Part shown: piece by piece, positions 13,315-25,600 of the stretch
Layout: each line of letters opens with the position of its first letter
Numbering within the stretch: position 1 is the stretch's first letter
Assembly: GCF_950023065.1 (NCBI RefSeq)
Contig: NC_088680.1
Span: 21,378,559-21,442,558 of the forward strand
Length of the DNA stretch: 64,000 nucleotides
Direction: 5' to 3'
Origin: Planococcus citri
Lineage: Eukaryota > Arthropoda > Insecta > Hemiptera > Pseudococcidae
Translations under genes and position numbers: made by a program
The notes under the pieces: generated by a model
What the model saw: only the letters and a program-made list of their open reading frames with translations
What the model was told of the DNA's origin: nothing
Databases searched by the model: none

Positions 13315-13644
13315 ATTCGAGTATGCTTACAATTAGAACTAGGTATTCATTTTTTTTCTTCCAAAAAAGTTGAAATTCTGAAAAAGTCATTAACTGACAA
13401 TCAAAGCTGGTACATACCTGAGTGAAAGTGTCAGTAGACTGTAATTTTTTTAAAAGAATTTATTCCTCTGTAAAAAATTGTTATGAAATAATCCTGAAAA
13501 TACATATGTTGTAAAAAGTCTCTTTTCTCTTTCCCCTCCTCCTGCTAAAGCTAAAATGTAAGAAATTGAATTTTTTGATTAAGTAAAAAAAATTGAAAAA
13601 GTGTACAAGGAAAAAATGTATTAATTTTATCGTTATTATGGAAA

Positions 13645-13954
13645 CAGGGTGTCTAACGGTCATGAAAGTCATGAATTATACTCGAAACACACTTGAAAAT
13701 TTTTTTTTAAATCCCGTAAAATGAAAAAAAAAATGAAATTTTTTTTCAAAAAATCATAAAAATGAAAAAACTAAAATATCTAATTTTTGATCCTGTAAAA
13801 AATAGTAACCCTGTTCGATTTCCTTGCAGTTTCAAGAGTTATTATTCAATTTTTTTTTGAGGGGAGGGGGGGGGGGGTCATGCGGTAAAAATGTGAAAAA
13901 TTTGTCATGAAAAAGTCCCGGTTTTTTTGTCTGGGAGTTTTGTTAGACACCCTG
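13645..13954. mobile_element. CAGGG-ended MITE (310 bp)
   Basis: The left end reads CAGGGTGTCTAAC and the right end GTTAGACACCCTG, a perfect 13-bp terminal inverted repeat. The interior is AT-rich with a G-run near 13863-13877 and no transposase. The terminus resembles hAT-type ends, but the flanks (TATGGAAA and AGAAAGGC) do not form a clean 8-bp duplication. Two further elements in the window (about 39480 and 46251) share the CAGGG(T/C)(A/G)TCTAAC terminus. Confidence 0.65.
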
Positions 13955-14690
13955 AGAAAGGCAGAGAAGGTAGGGGAGTCTGAAATATTTCACTTATCTT
14001 CAAATTCTAAGAATGAGATTTTTTTGAAAGAAAGCAATAGATGTGTTCTTTTTACACGGATTTTGGCAGATTTTCGAGAATCTGGATTTTGGCAGATTTA
14101 TAAATCCACAAGAATCTGCTTGGGTAGCAGCTTTTGAAAATGGATTTTGGATTTTAGTTAGTTAAAGAAGACGTGCGGTTTTCAAAGATTGGTGAAAGTT
14201 TCAGAAATGTTTAAAAAAAGAGATTTAAAAAGACGTCCAAAATCCAGATTCTCGAAAATGTGTCAAAATCCGTGCTAAAAGAACGCATCTAATAAATGAG
14301 TTGGTATTGTCATCTCCTTCTTTCTCATGGATGATATGTGAATAAGGGTATGAAAAACTGGAAAATTTAGGAGAAGGTCGACTACGTGAAATCTGCGAAA
14401 AAGTTCAGAAGAAATAATTTGCCAAAAAACTGGACTTTTTGATGAAATATTTTTTATTCGTATTTTGAATGTTTTGAATTGTTTTTTTTTTCAGTGGTAT
14501 TTTGCTAAGTACTTATACTTACTTGTTTGAATTTTAAGTTTGATCACTCTTTCTTTGGATACCCTGTACATAAATCAAAGATCTGAGACGTCTTTTAAAC
14601 TTGCTTCATCTGGAAAGGAGGGGGAGAAGAGCTCTGCAATTTGAAAAAGAGTAATTTTATTCCACAATTTCGTGGCGAGACACATGTCAA
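13955..14690. other. AT-rich gene-free stretch
   Basis: No gene is recognisable. A segment at about 14040-14110 containing ATTTTGGCAGATTT words is partly repeated in inverted form near 14235-14285 (CACGGATTTTGGCAGATTTT against AAATGTGTCAAAATCCGTGC), suggesting another small degraded foldback. Confidence 0.35.
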
Positions 14691-16150
14691 AACTCAGGTT
14701 ACCGACTCGTCACATAATTCTATTCCACATGGGGGAAAAGGTGGTATTAATTTTCGGCCGACTAGACCTGCTATCGAACAGTAGCTGGTAAAAATAAACC
14801 ACATCGTTGTTCTCGGTGGCGACTGCAGGGGCAATAGCGGTGTAGAAAAGACACGGAAAACACATATGGCATCATCGCACGGTGTTCTGTTAATTACTAA
14901 TAAAGCATGGCTAAATGATTTTCCTTTAAATGCAACTCGTGCTGATAATTGAGCGGCAATTTGGTGTACGTTATTTTGGTTAAACACTCTCGGCAAAATG
15001 CCGCCGCGCCGCGCCGCGGAATACTCGTATTTTTAACACGTTGGATCGTTTCCAGCATAATTTAACTTCAATTACGATCAAACGAGAACGTTAATACGCC
15101 GCCAATTACATATTACCTTCATGTTCATTACACTATTCGACTTATAGACGTCGTAGTCGTAGAAATAAGAGATCGTTTATTATAAAATCAACGTACGCGA
15201 TATTTTGTAGGTGGCACAATAGCGTGAAAATTTTTTCAATTTTTTTCCATCCTTTCCTCCCGTTCTCCGTCCTTCTTGATTCACTGGTAGCTCGACGACT
15301 AAAAGGTGGGTTAGGATGCTTGTAATTTATACCCAAACGTTGAAATTATTGTTAGCGGTTTTATTAATCTGATTCCAAGCAGGAGGTCGAGAAGTTTACC
15401 GAGGGTGTCGTTGTCATTTCCTACCCTGCTTGTACCCCCCTAGCCTGGCCAAATGCATATAACACCGAGAGCTCGTTTATGTTTTAAATATTATTACGTC
15501 GACATACTACTAAATGAATCTCCGGCCCTGGGTCATTACGCGCGCAAGCAAATCCAACATACGTAACTTGGTGTTATAAAAATCAAAACCAAATGAATAA
15601 CATAAGTCGATTATTATGCAAATAGGTCCCCTCCGCCGTGCATTGCCAACATGGCCTTACGAGATGATGATGAAGGTTAACCCCCGGCGAAAAATTATCC
15701 TTTTTGATTAAACATCGCTAATTCAATTGAAATGAAAGAGTGAGCTAAATTTATAATGCATGGCTTTTTCAACAAGTACCTACCCCGCGCCATTAATCAA
15801 AGGATAAATTGCGTTTTTCCTTTTGTAGGGTTTCTTATTATTATTTTTGTTGCTGATGATGATGATGATTTTTCATCGTGTTACATTTCGATCTGATCTG
15901 ACTGTCGTCTTCGGGTTATATTTTTATTGGCGTGAAATGTTTCGTGATTGATTTTCTATAGTGGTGCTAATCGCCCTTGATCTGATACGTTTTGCGAATG
16001 AGAATATTATTTTATTACGTTATGCAATTTTATTTGCAATGTAACTAAGTAGATGGATTTAGGTAGTAGATAATTGGATATTTTGTGCTGGTGTTGGTAT
16101 AATTGCGAATGCAGATTGCAGACTGATGCAATGGACGAGGTTCTATGCCA
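14690..16150. other. Repeat-poor non-coding island with homeodomain/POU-like words
   Basis: Balanced sequence with CpGs, few homopolymers, a GCCGCCGCGCC patch (about 15000-15016), several AATTA/TAAT words and a perfect octamer word ATGCAAAT near 15617. The open frames (14694-14996 minus, 15142-15336 minus) show no recognisable domain. This could be a regulatory island downstream of the unplugged gene. That is inference only. Confidence 0.3.
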
Positions 16151-16729
16151 AATTGATTGATAATAATTCTCGAAATTGTTGTAATCTAATTTAGAAATTG
16201 GAATTTTTTAGACTAAAGCTTTTCCTATTATTTTGAGCGATGATTTTCATCTGTGATGTGTTTTTTTTTGTTTAGATGCAAGAATCATGAAGAGCGTCTT
16301 CAGGTTTTCAAAAATGACAGATTCAAATAATTTCAAATTCGGTAAGTTATTTAAATTTTTATTTGACCAAAATGAAAAATGCGAGGCACAATCATTATTT
16401 TGTCAAGTTTACATCGTGTGACCTCTCCTATAATTACATCTAATAATTTTATCATCATGGATAAGAGCCATTTTCATCCTTGAGTGAATGCTTTGAAGGT
16501 TCCTAATGGAAATATTATTCTTATTGAACCATCTGATGATCTATTGGTTTAAAATGTTTGAGTTTGAACATTAAAAAGAGCTTCATTCGGGTATTCTTTG
16601 ATTTTTTTTGCATTCATCATCCAACCCCCCTCCCCTCTCGGATGTTCGTTTAAATTTTTTACCTCGGATTTCTCTAGGAAAGCCAAATTATAGGTACAGA
16701 TTTCTCTTAATCAAGCTAGGTGCTGATTT

Positions 16730-16886
16730 TCTTTTCACTTTTTTTTGGTGGGGGGGGGAGAGGTGCGGAGAGGGTGCCATTCTGGGTTCTGCGAGAAAAT
16801 TCACTATTTTCTTTTATCTTTTTTTTGGGGGGCTGGGGAGAGGTGCGGAGAGGGTGCCATCTGGGTTCTGTGAAAAAATTTACCTA
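16730..16886. repeat. ~77-bp direct duplication with poly-G tracts
   Basis: Two adjacent copies (about 16734-16810 and 16811-16886) share GAGAGGTGCGGAGAGGGTGC, then CTGGGTTCTG(C/T)GA and flanking T-runs and G-runs. The copies differ by a few bases and by G-run length, consistent with a fairly recent tandem duplication in purine-rich DNA. Confidence 0.7.
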
Positions 16887-17131
16887 CTTCTCACAGCATT
16901 CATGAACATTTCACTGGGAGTCTTGACAATAAAATTGGAGGAAAGGTAGATATTTTGGTTCAGTTTGCAGACAGATTGATGAAGTTTGAATGAGATGGCT
17001 TTGAGTCAAAAACCACACGTGTACAAATTTTCGAGGGAGAAGCAAAGAGGATAAAAGAAAAATTTCAAAGTAGGAATTGATCAAAACGAAATCAAAACCT
17101 GTGAATATAAAATGAGCATTTTAGAGTCCTG

Positions 17132-17372
17132 CTCTCTAAATTTGAAACAGTCAATTTCACTGCTTAGCAGTCACGACATTTTGCCTTTTTAAAGCAGTAG
17201 TTTTTTTTACTGCAAAACAGTGAAAAATTACTGAATTGGTCAGTAAAAAATCATTTTGACTGACCAATTCAGTAATTTTTCACTGTTTTGCAGTAAAAAA
17301 AACTACTGCTTTAAAAAGGCAAAATGTCGTGACTGCTAAGCAGTGAAATTTGACTGCTTTAAATTTAGAGAG
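17132..17372. repeat. ~240-bp near-perfect palindrome (foldback MITE-like)
   Basis: Two arms of about 113 bases, from CTCTCTAAATTT (left end, about 17132) to TTGGTCAGT, and back from ACTGACCAATT to AAATTTAGAGAG (right end, about 17372), are reverse complements. The only differences are near the outer ends. The loop is about 13 bases (AAAAAATCATTTT). The repeated ACTGC/GCAGT words make further small hairpins within each arm. There is no coding potential. The structure is typical of a foldback MITE; no target duplication is obvious. Confidence 0.8.
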
Positions 17373-17879
17373 TGGGGATATGAAAGAAGAAAGTACGTAG
17401 AATCTTTTTTGTTTTTCCATTTTGAAGAATTTTGTAATAATCACCAGCGTCTTCAGATTGATATCAAGGACTGAAATTTTGATATTTAGATTTTTAGGAT
17501 AGCTCGAATGTGTTTTTTTTTTGTGATTTTGACTTCCAAGTCCCTTTCCGCTACTGTCGTGGATTTTTGATCATTTCCAATTTCTCTTTTCATTTTTCCA
17601 ACATTAGAAAAATGTATTGCTTGCTACACTTCTTTTTTATAACGTTTTACTTTCGTATGAATGCCAAAGCTCATCTTGACTGGTCTACAAGGCTGGAATT
17701 TGATATGCAGATTTTAAAAGTGGTTCAAATGTGCCTTTCAAAAGGATTGACTTCCAGCTTCTCTCTTACTCTTTTCTATAGCCTCATAAAAGTAGATTTT
17801 AGCAGCTGTTTCAACTTTCAACGGTTTTCCATTTTATGTTACAAATATAATTTTAGCTCATTCTAATTGACTTATGGTG

Positions 17880-19010
17880 GGTATCTCAGTCGACAGAAAA
17901 AATGTTGAACTGGACAAAAGTGAATCTAAAGAGCATGCAAAGGCGAATTTTTCAGTTTTTGGTGAACTGCTTATTGAAAATGATGGGACAAAAATTTAAA
18001 AAAAAAATCGAAATTTTACAAAATTGATTTAGAAAGCTGAAATTTGTATGTATCCTCTATTTTCAACTCTCTGAATGGATTGGAAACGATTTCGAACCGC
18101 CTTGAGCAGTTCTGGAGTCTCCAGTAGATTTTTGAATATTGAAATTTCCCAAAAAGTTCACCCAATGAAGTTGGAAAGCTAAAATTTACATCATACTCCA
18201 CATCAACACACTGAGTCGATCGGAGGTAGACATTTTCGAGCCATTCTGGACCCTCCAGAAATTTGTTGGAAATTCCAGTTTTCCAAAAAATGCTATAAAA
18301 TTTGTCGAAATGAACTTTGACACTTATGAACGCTTTCAGTGTCTATGTTATAGTCATATTTTTGACCGATTTACTCATCAATTTTCCAAAACTGGCTTCT
18401 GCTCTTACAGAACCGCGTATTTCTTAAATTTTTAATTATGAAATTGGTGGAAAAGAAAATGCAGAAATCGACTTTGGAAAAATAATGTGTAATTGCCTAA
18501 TTGGTCTAGTAGGTCCCTAACTTGCACCAATATTGCGTTTATGTTTAGGTAGTCTACGTGCTGAAGTCAAATAGGGTAAATTTCAAAGTGTTTTTCCGAA
18601 AATAGGAATTTTCAAAAAGTTTCTGGAGGCTCCAGAACGGCTTGAAACCACCTCTAATCGACTCCGCTGGTTAAAACTGGGGCATATTTTGTAAAAAATG
18701 TCAACTTTCGAAAACCTGCTGGAGGCTCCAGAATTGCTCAAAACGGTTCAAACCCGTTTTCAATCGATTCCAGGAGTTGAAAATAAATATCGTACCAAAT
18801 CTCAGCTTTTTAGACCAATTTCGTAAATTTTGATGTTTTTTGCATGTTTGACCTTTTGACTTTCAAAAATTCACCAAACAATCGAAAAATGCCCTCGAGC
18901 ATATGAATTTTTGGTTGGTGATATATTTTTGTATGCTCTTTTGATCCAGCATTGTCTAGTTCAAATTTTTTTTCTGCCGGATGGATTTCTTTCTGTTGAA
19001 CTACCAACGA
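17880..19010. mobile_element. Diverged repetitive element carrying CTGGAG/CTCCAG palindromes
   Basis: The segment contains several CTGGAGNCTCCAG-type words (about 18112, 18249, 18623, 18719), each followed by GAA and a GCTCAAAACGG- or GGCTTGAAACC-like phrase. Its right part, with ATCGAAAAATGC, then GATATATTTTTGTATGCTCT and AGCATTGTCTAGTT, parallels the end of the element at 55.97-56.97 kb. The two look like diverged members of one family. Termini are not clear here, and no transposase frame is seen. Confidence 0.5.
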
Positions 19011-19970
19011 GAAAAGTGACGAAAAAAGGCGAAAAAATTTGAGGACTATTTTATCAAATTTTAATGACATTCGGAATGAAAATTATTAAAGAGAAGAAAC
19101 AAGAAAATGATAATTTTGTTATTCTCTGTCATTATTGTTGTGAATACTAATTTGGATCTTGATTGTTATTATTTTTTTTTTTCAAAGTTAAGATTCAATT
19201 TTATTCAACTGCTTGTGAATACGTTTTACCAACTTTCGAGGGGAAGGGATTGTCTTTTGTCTTTTTTCTAGCTTGATCCAGGTTTACTTATCTCACATTA
19301 TTCATGATGAAATTTTGGTTCCACTGATGGAATTTGTTTTTTTTTGGGGGGGGGGGAGAATTTATCTCTTTGGTGCATGTTCTCATACAAATCCCAGCAT
19401 ATCTAGCAGATGATAAATCTGTGAAAACGAAATTGCAGTAAATTCACTTGAAAAGTTTATGAAAAGCAGTGAAAAATGAAGAATAATTATTACAAAGTTA
19501 CGTAGGCCTACTTTTTTTGATAGAACTTGCAAGACTGTTTTGTTTGTTGTTTTTTTTTTTTAATATAAAATTTGTTCAATTATAAAAAAAAACAACATTG
19601 AAATTGAAAATGTTGGTACTTACCTATTTCATTTGAAATTTTGCTTGCAATATGAATTTTCGATTTTTTTGAGGGAGGAGGAAAGAAATGTCGAATTGAA
19701 ATTCTTATGATTGAATTTAAGTCATTTTTGTGGGTTAAAGAGAGATTCTTGAAAATTTGGTGTGGGTAAGTAGATAAGTAATGATTTTTGAACAGAAAAA
19801 TATGCAAGATGTTATAAAATGTGCGATCACTTTATCTTGAAGACTCTCTACACTCCCCCCTCCCCCCCACTCCAATACACAAATCAATATATTTTGAAAT
19901 TGACAGTTTGTTGAGAAATTTTGTGTTTAAATAAGCTGAAGTAATTTTTTATCCAGAGAAGTCAATCTGA

Positions 19971-21465
19971 CAAGGGAACCTCTTGAGGTGTCACACTCCG
20001 ATTTGAGCGGGACCGCGATTTTTGGAAAGAGCATAGTCTAAAACCCCCAAAACCAAATTTTCAGCTGCCCAAGTTCATTTTTCGATTTTTGGTGAACGTT
20101 TGAAAATTTAAAATTGACAGTTTTTGGCAATTTATGCATTTTTTTAAAAAGTACGTACTTGATCTGTAAAAATAGCCAAAATAGATCCCAAAACTAATAT
20201 CAATTACCCAAATCCGAATTTCACCATTTCCAGCCATTCTGGAGCCTCCAGCGCAATTTTCAATTTCTCCAGAATTTTGAATTCGCTCAAAAAGGCTTGA
20301 ATATGCAGCTGGGCAGCTAAAAATCGAAATGTGTATTATACTCGACCTGTTTAATAAGTTTATCCACATTTGAGCCGATTTTGAGAGTGACACCTCAAGA
20401 GTGGTTTTTTGACCAGCTTTTTTCAAAATTGAAAAATCCAAAAAATCAAAAGTTTCCCGTTTGCGTGGAAGTTTTCGAAATTTGCGCGAATCGCCGTATT
20501 TTGTCCATAAATAACTCTCCAAATCCAAATTTCACCATTTCCCAGTCATTCTGGAGCCTCCAGCGCGACTTTCAATTTCTCCAGAATTTTGGATTTACTC
20601 CAGAAGGCGTGAATATGCAGTTGGGCAGCTAAAAATCGAGCTGTGTATTACACTCGACCTGTTTAACGATTTTATCCAGATTTCAGCCGATTTTGAGAGT
20701 GACACCTCAATAGTGGTTTTTTGACCAGAGTTTACCCTCAAAATCGGCTCAAATGTGGATAAACTCGTTGAACAGGTCGAGTACAATACACAACTCGATT
20801 TTTAGCTACCCAACTTCATTTATTCACGCTTTCTGTAGAAAATTCAAAATTCTGGAGAAATTGAAAGTCGCGCCGGAGGCTCCAAAATGGCTGGAAATGG
20901 TGAAATTTTGATTTGGGGAGTTATTTATGGACAAAATACGGCGATTCGCGTGAATTTCGAAAATTTCCACACAAATGGGAAACTTTTGATTTTTTGGATT
21001 CTTTAATTTTGAAAAAAGTTGGTCAAAAAGTCACTTTTGAGGTGTCACTCTCAAAATCGACTCAAATCTGGATAAAATCGTTAACCATGGTCGAGTGTAA
21101 TATACAACTCGATTTTTAGCTGCCAACTTAATATTCACGCCTTCTGGAGCAAATTCAAAATTCTGGAGAAATTGAAAAATCGCGCTGGAGGCTCCAGAAT
21201 GGCTGGAAATAGTGAAATTTGGATTTGGGTAATTAATATTAGTTCTGGGACTTATTTTGACCATTTTTATTGATCAAGTACATACTTTTTTTAAAAAAGC
21301 ATAAATCGCCAAAAACAGTCAATTTTGAATTTTCAAATATTCGCCAAAAATCGAAAAATGAACTTGGGTAGCTGAAAATTTGGTTTTGGGGGTTTTAGAC
21401 TATGCTCTTTCCATAAATCGCGGTTCCGTTCGAATCGGAGTGTGACACCTCAAGAGGTTCCCTTG
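19971..21465. mobile_element. 1.5-kb foldback DNA element, CAAGGGAACC termini, TGA target duplication
   Basis: The left end CAAGGGAACCTCTTGAGGTG is matched by its reverse complement at the right end. The match is perfect for about 33 bp and then continues imperfectly for roughly 350 bp. TGA flanks both sides (19968-19970 and 21466-21468), suggesting a 3-bp target duplication. Inside, a module containing CTCGACCTGTTTAA, then GAGAGTGACACCTCAA, occurs near 20340 and 20648. It recurs in inverted orientation near 20768 and 21075, so the element is nested and highly self-complementary. The word CTGGAGNCTCCAG appears four times. No transposase is encoded. The superfamily is uncertain. Confidence 0.75.
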
Positions 21466-22672
21466 TGAGTTATTTTTCCAAAAGGTGGGTTCAATTTTCT
21501 CTTATACATAAGTATGTATTTACAGTGATGAAACATTTTGGAAAAATTTGACTGAAAATGTAACCATAAAGTTGTCCTAAATGGTTCTCTGGAGTACACA
21601 TTTTTGAACTGTAAAGTAGTAAACTTATTTTGTACTTCTTAAAAAAAAAAATGGGATGAAAAAGTTTTATGATTAAGTCGAAGGTACGAGTTTTTCAGTA
21701 CGTAATTTTTACGTGATTTGGCGGTGTTTTTTCAGTATATTTCCCCCGGTTCCTCCTCCTCTCTAAAATAACTCTACATAATATAGAGATCATTTTACTA
21801 GGATCTTCAGTCGTGGATTCTCTCTAACAAACTCACATTTCCTCAAAATGGGAACATTTTCTTTATTTGGAAAAAAATGCATGTTCAATTCTCCACCAGT
21901 CATCTCATTCTTTGAATGATGAATGAAATGAGTTTTTTTTAAATTCATTTTCATCGTATGTGGGTTTCTCTTTATTACAGAAAGATTAGAAAAATTGTAA
22001 ATGATAAATATTTTATTGAATGTTGATAAAATTTTCAATTAATCATTAGTAGTACCTAATCTAACACTAATTTGTTCTCTCATTAAATTCGAAGCTATAC
22101 ATCTATAATTTACATCTATACAACTACATATTTTAACAGTCATCACACAAACACAAAAATGAAAAAAAAAATGATTTGAAAAAGAAAAAAAATAAATAAA
22201 CACGAAAATAAATGAAACAAAAATAAAGTAGTAGAAGAAGAAGAAGAAGGGGGAAAACAAACACGTATAAATACTCCAATATAAAACAGTATTACAAAAG
22301 AAAAATATACGTGTAATATAGACAATAAACAAAACAAACACACAAAAAAAAATATACGACGATAAAATGACAGAATAATTTAAAAGATCACAGTTGACAA
22401 ATATAAAATACGATAAAAGAAATAAATTCCCGCCTCTCTGAAGCCGGTTCATTTTACATTTTCGAGTGGTATATTTAATAAATACGCGTACTTACGCAGT
22501 ATTTACAAACCACACGCGGTTGATTTTGATTTACTCGTATATTTACATAGGAATTTCGTCGATGACTGAATCAATAAAATTTTTACTTTGTTCTTAGATT
22601 ATCGTACCATGGAGAGTCGGAGAGAGGCAAGGAGGATGAGGTGCGTAGAGGTGAATTGAAAATCGAAATGCT
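21466..22672. other. AT-rich DNA downstream of the unplugged stop codon (3' UTR candidate plus intergenic)
   Basis: This lies 3' of the unplugged coding region (minus strand), so its right part probably holds the 3' UTR. On the minus strand AATAAA-type words occur (plus-strand TTTATT near 22012 and 21971), but none can be chosen as the true poly-A signal. The frame 22039-22452 minus is a phenylalanine-rich artefact of A-rich sequence. Confidence 0.35.
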
Positions 22673-25600
22673 TTAAAATCTGGCCATTTCTCGGTTCCCA
22701 ATTTCGGCGTCTCTTTTGACTGGGAACATTTTCAAATTAGCTAAATTACCCATACCGGATAGCGATTTTTCTAATTCTTGATGTTGACTTCGTACGACGA
22801 ATCTGTTGACATGAACTGGTATAGGAACTACGATTTTATTAGTATTGGAAGAGTTTTGATTTCTGTGTCCTCCGCACGCGCTGGATGTAGCACTTAGGCC
22901 AGCTTTGACTCGTTTCCATTTAGCTCGGCGATTTTGGAACCAGATTTTAACCTAAATTACCGAACATAAAAAAGAGGAAGAAAATTGTTAAAAGGGCAGA
23001 AAGCGATTTCTATACTATCACTTGGTAGCAGACGCGAAAGCGAAATTACGCACGGATTCGTGTTCATTTTCAGTCGAGGGTAAAGATTAATGTAAGATTT
23101 GTACACATATGGGTAGAGAGAGTGAGTGTATATGGTATAAAAACTTGTAGTAGTACGTTTAGCGATTGCTATTTTTGCTATTGCTCGCTATATGGTACAG
23201 TATAGTAATAGTAAAGTCTATAGATATGAGATATGAGTACGTGCGCGAGTTAGCGAAGTTAGCACGCCTTTCGGCATTTTTCATTGTTACGAGAAATGCG
23301 TTCCAGGGTTCGGCCCATTCTGATGGACAGTGCCACAATATAACTATACGAACATTAATATAAAATATGTTTCTTTAACATACGACTCATAATTCAAGCG
23401 CTCGTACATCAATATCTTTCGCTCTCTGTCTGTTTTTTGCCCAGTTTCTTTTCTTCTTGATTTTCTTTTTCTATTGTATACGCGACATCTCCGCCCCAAA
23501 AACGCAGACCAATTTAGGGTATCATTTCCAATATTACATGGCCATAGCCGCAGCACACGATAAAACGCCTATTAGACTGTTTATTTAAGTCGTCGATGTT
23601 GTCCTGGTCTTCGTCTTTATCCCTATCAGTATATTATTGGTGGTACTTTTTCATTCGAATTTCGGTATTTTCCACTCTTTTCAATTTTTATCGCGAGAAA
23701 ATGATAATGCAGAAGGAATCATATGGTGGTTACCTGAACTTCGCTCAAATTTAATGAATTGGCTATTTCCGAACGTTCGGTTAAACTGAGGTATTTCTTG
23801 GCATGAAATTCCTTCTCGAGCTCTAAAAGCTGTTCGCTAGTGAAAGCTGTCCGTCTGCGACGAATTTTATTACCCCCTGAGGCGGTTTTCTGGTTACCAT
23901 CGGTGTCGTCATCGTCGTCATCTTCGTCCGCGTTTTCTGATTTCAGCGAAGCTAAAGGCAAAATAAAATATTATAGGGTGAAATGAGTGCTATTTTATTT
24001 GTGTGAGCTTTGGATATATACTTAGGATTTCTCTTTATTGTGAGCTATTTGCTACATAGGCTATATTGATCATCTATCCTACTTTTTTTTTGGCTGGTTT
24101 AGCCTAAATGTGAACCATTTCTTGTAGTTCAAAATTGTTTGTGGCAGAAAGGAATCTGATGGGAACTACATATTTCTTAAAAATGATAGCCCATTTTATT
24201 CGGTGAAAGTAAGTTATTGAGAAGAGAAAAGAAAAATGCGACGATGGGTTTTCGAAATTTGGGAGGGGGAGGGGAGAGGGGAGGATGTGGGCGAGTCTTG
24301 AAAAAATTGAAGGATCCTGGGAAAATACAGTGATGACCTTAATTTGGAAATGAAAATCACCCTGCGAAAATTTCAGCCATGGAGGTTTTCCAGGTGGAGA
24401 GATATGGGTTCTTAAAGAGAGGAAATTTTTGAAAATCGTTGTTTTTTCGCTCTGGCCCTTACCCAACCTGTTTTGAAAAAATTACTCAGTTCCAAAAGAT
24501 GATATTTGAAATTCTGCGTCGACATAGACCATTGCTGCCTTCAAAATCCAAAACCACTTTTAGAGTTCTACTATATGAAGGGTTGAAAAGGGTGTTAAAT
24601 TTGTGTTTCTGAAACTAATTTCTTCTCGAATATTACGCATGCTGTCCAAAACATTGAATATCATTTCTGAAAAAGTGAGGGAATATTGTCAATTTAAAGA
24701 AATCGAGAAAAATATGTAGTCAAAAATTACAGTTGAATTTTTCTGAACAGATTAAGCCAAAATTACCTTCTCCTAGTGAACAAAAGAAAATTCCAGAATA
24801 AAATTTCATATTTTGAAAATTGAAGGGCTATAAAAATAAAGTGTATTGTAATCAAGGTTTCATACCTCAAATTATATGAAAATTATACTGTAAAAACAAA
24901 AGAATTGAGAGGAAGGTTCAAAAATGTTGGTCAACTTTTTAAAATTCGTAAAGTTTGCGAAAAAAAATCAAAATGTTACTTTCGATCTCAAATACATGGG
25001 TGATTATTTAATCATTGGTATTATTTTGAGCCCTCCAATCCTAGACTACGAGTATAACAAGTGAAGCTCTTGGTTACTCTGTCACTGATTTTGGTACCTA
25101 GGTTTTTTTTTATTGTCTGGAGCATGAGCCCTTGAGGGCCCATGAGATACTTTCTCAGAAAATTTCAGCTGCCTTCTAAAAAATTGAAGGTTTTTAATTT
25201 TCTAAAATACCTAATCCAACAAAATCATAAAGATCGAAAAATTTAATTGTCATTTAATAGCACTTAGGTATCAACAAAAACCTCGTATTTAGTCATTTAT
25301 ATTTTAATTCCAATCGTATCTACCTAGATTCCCAATTTTGAGGAAATGTGTAACTTATCATTACTTATTGCATTTTTTAAAATTTTAGAGATTTTTTGAA
25401 AAAGTTTGTTGTAAGAGTAAAAAAATAATACACTTTTTCTCATTTATGTTAAAAGTGACTCTCAAGAAGCATTCACTGTTGAGAATACGATCTTGAAAGC
25501 AAATTCCCAAAGTTGTGGTTGCCCAAGCACAGATCTTGAGATATCAAGTAATTGTGGCATTTAAAAAAAAACAATTTTATGCCCAAAGAATTTGCATTTT

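Noticed and set aside
14694..14996. 100-codon minus-strand frame
   Set aside because: No homologous motif and no continuation; it lies in a non-coding island.
22039..22452. 137-codon minus-strand frame rich in Phe, Ile and Tyr, resembling a membrane protein
   Set aside because: It arises from A-rich sequence (runs of AAATAAA and GAAGAAGAAG) in the probable 3' UTR of unplugged. The apparent hydrophobicity is compositional.
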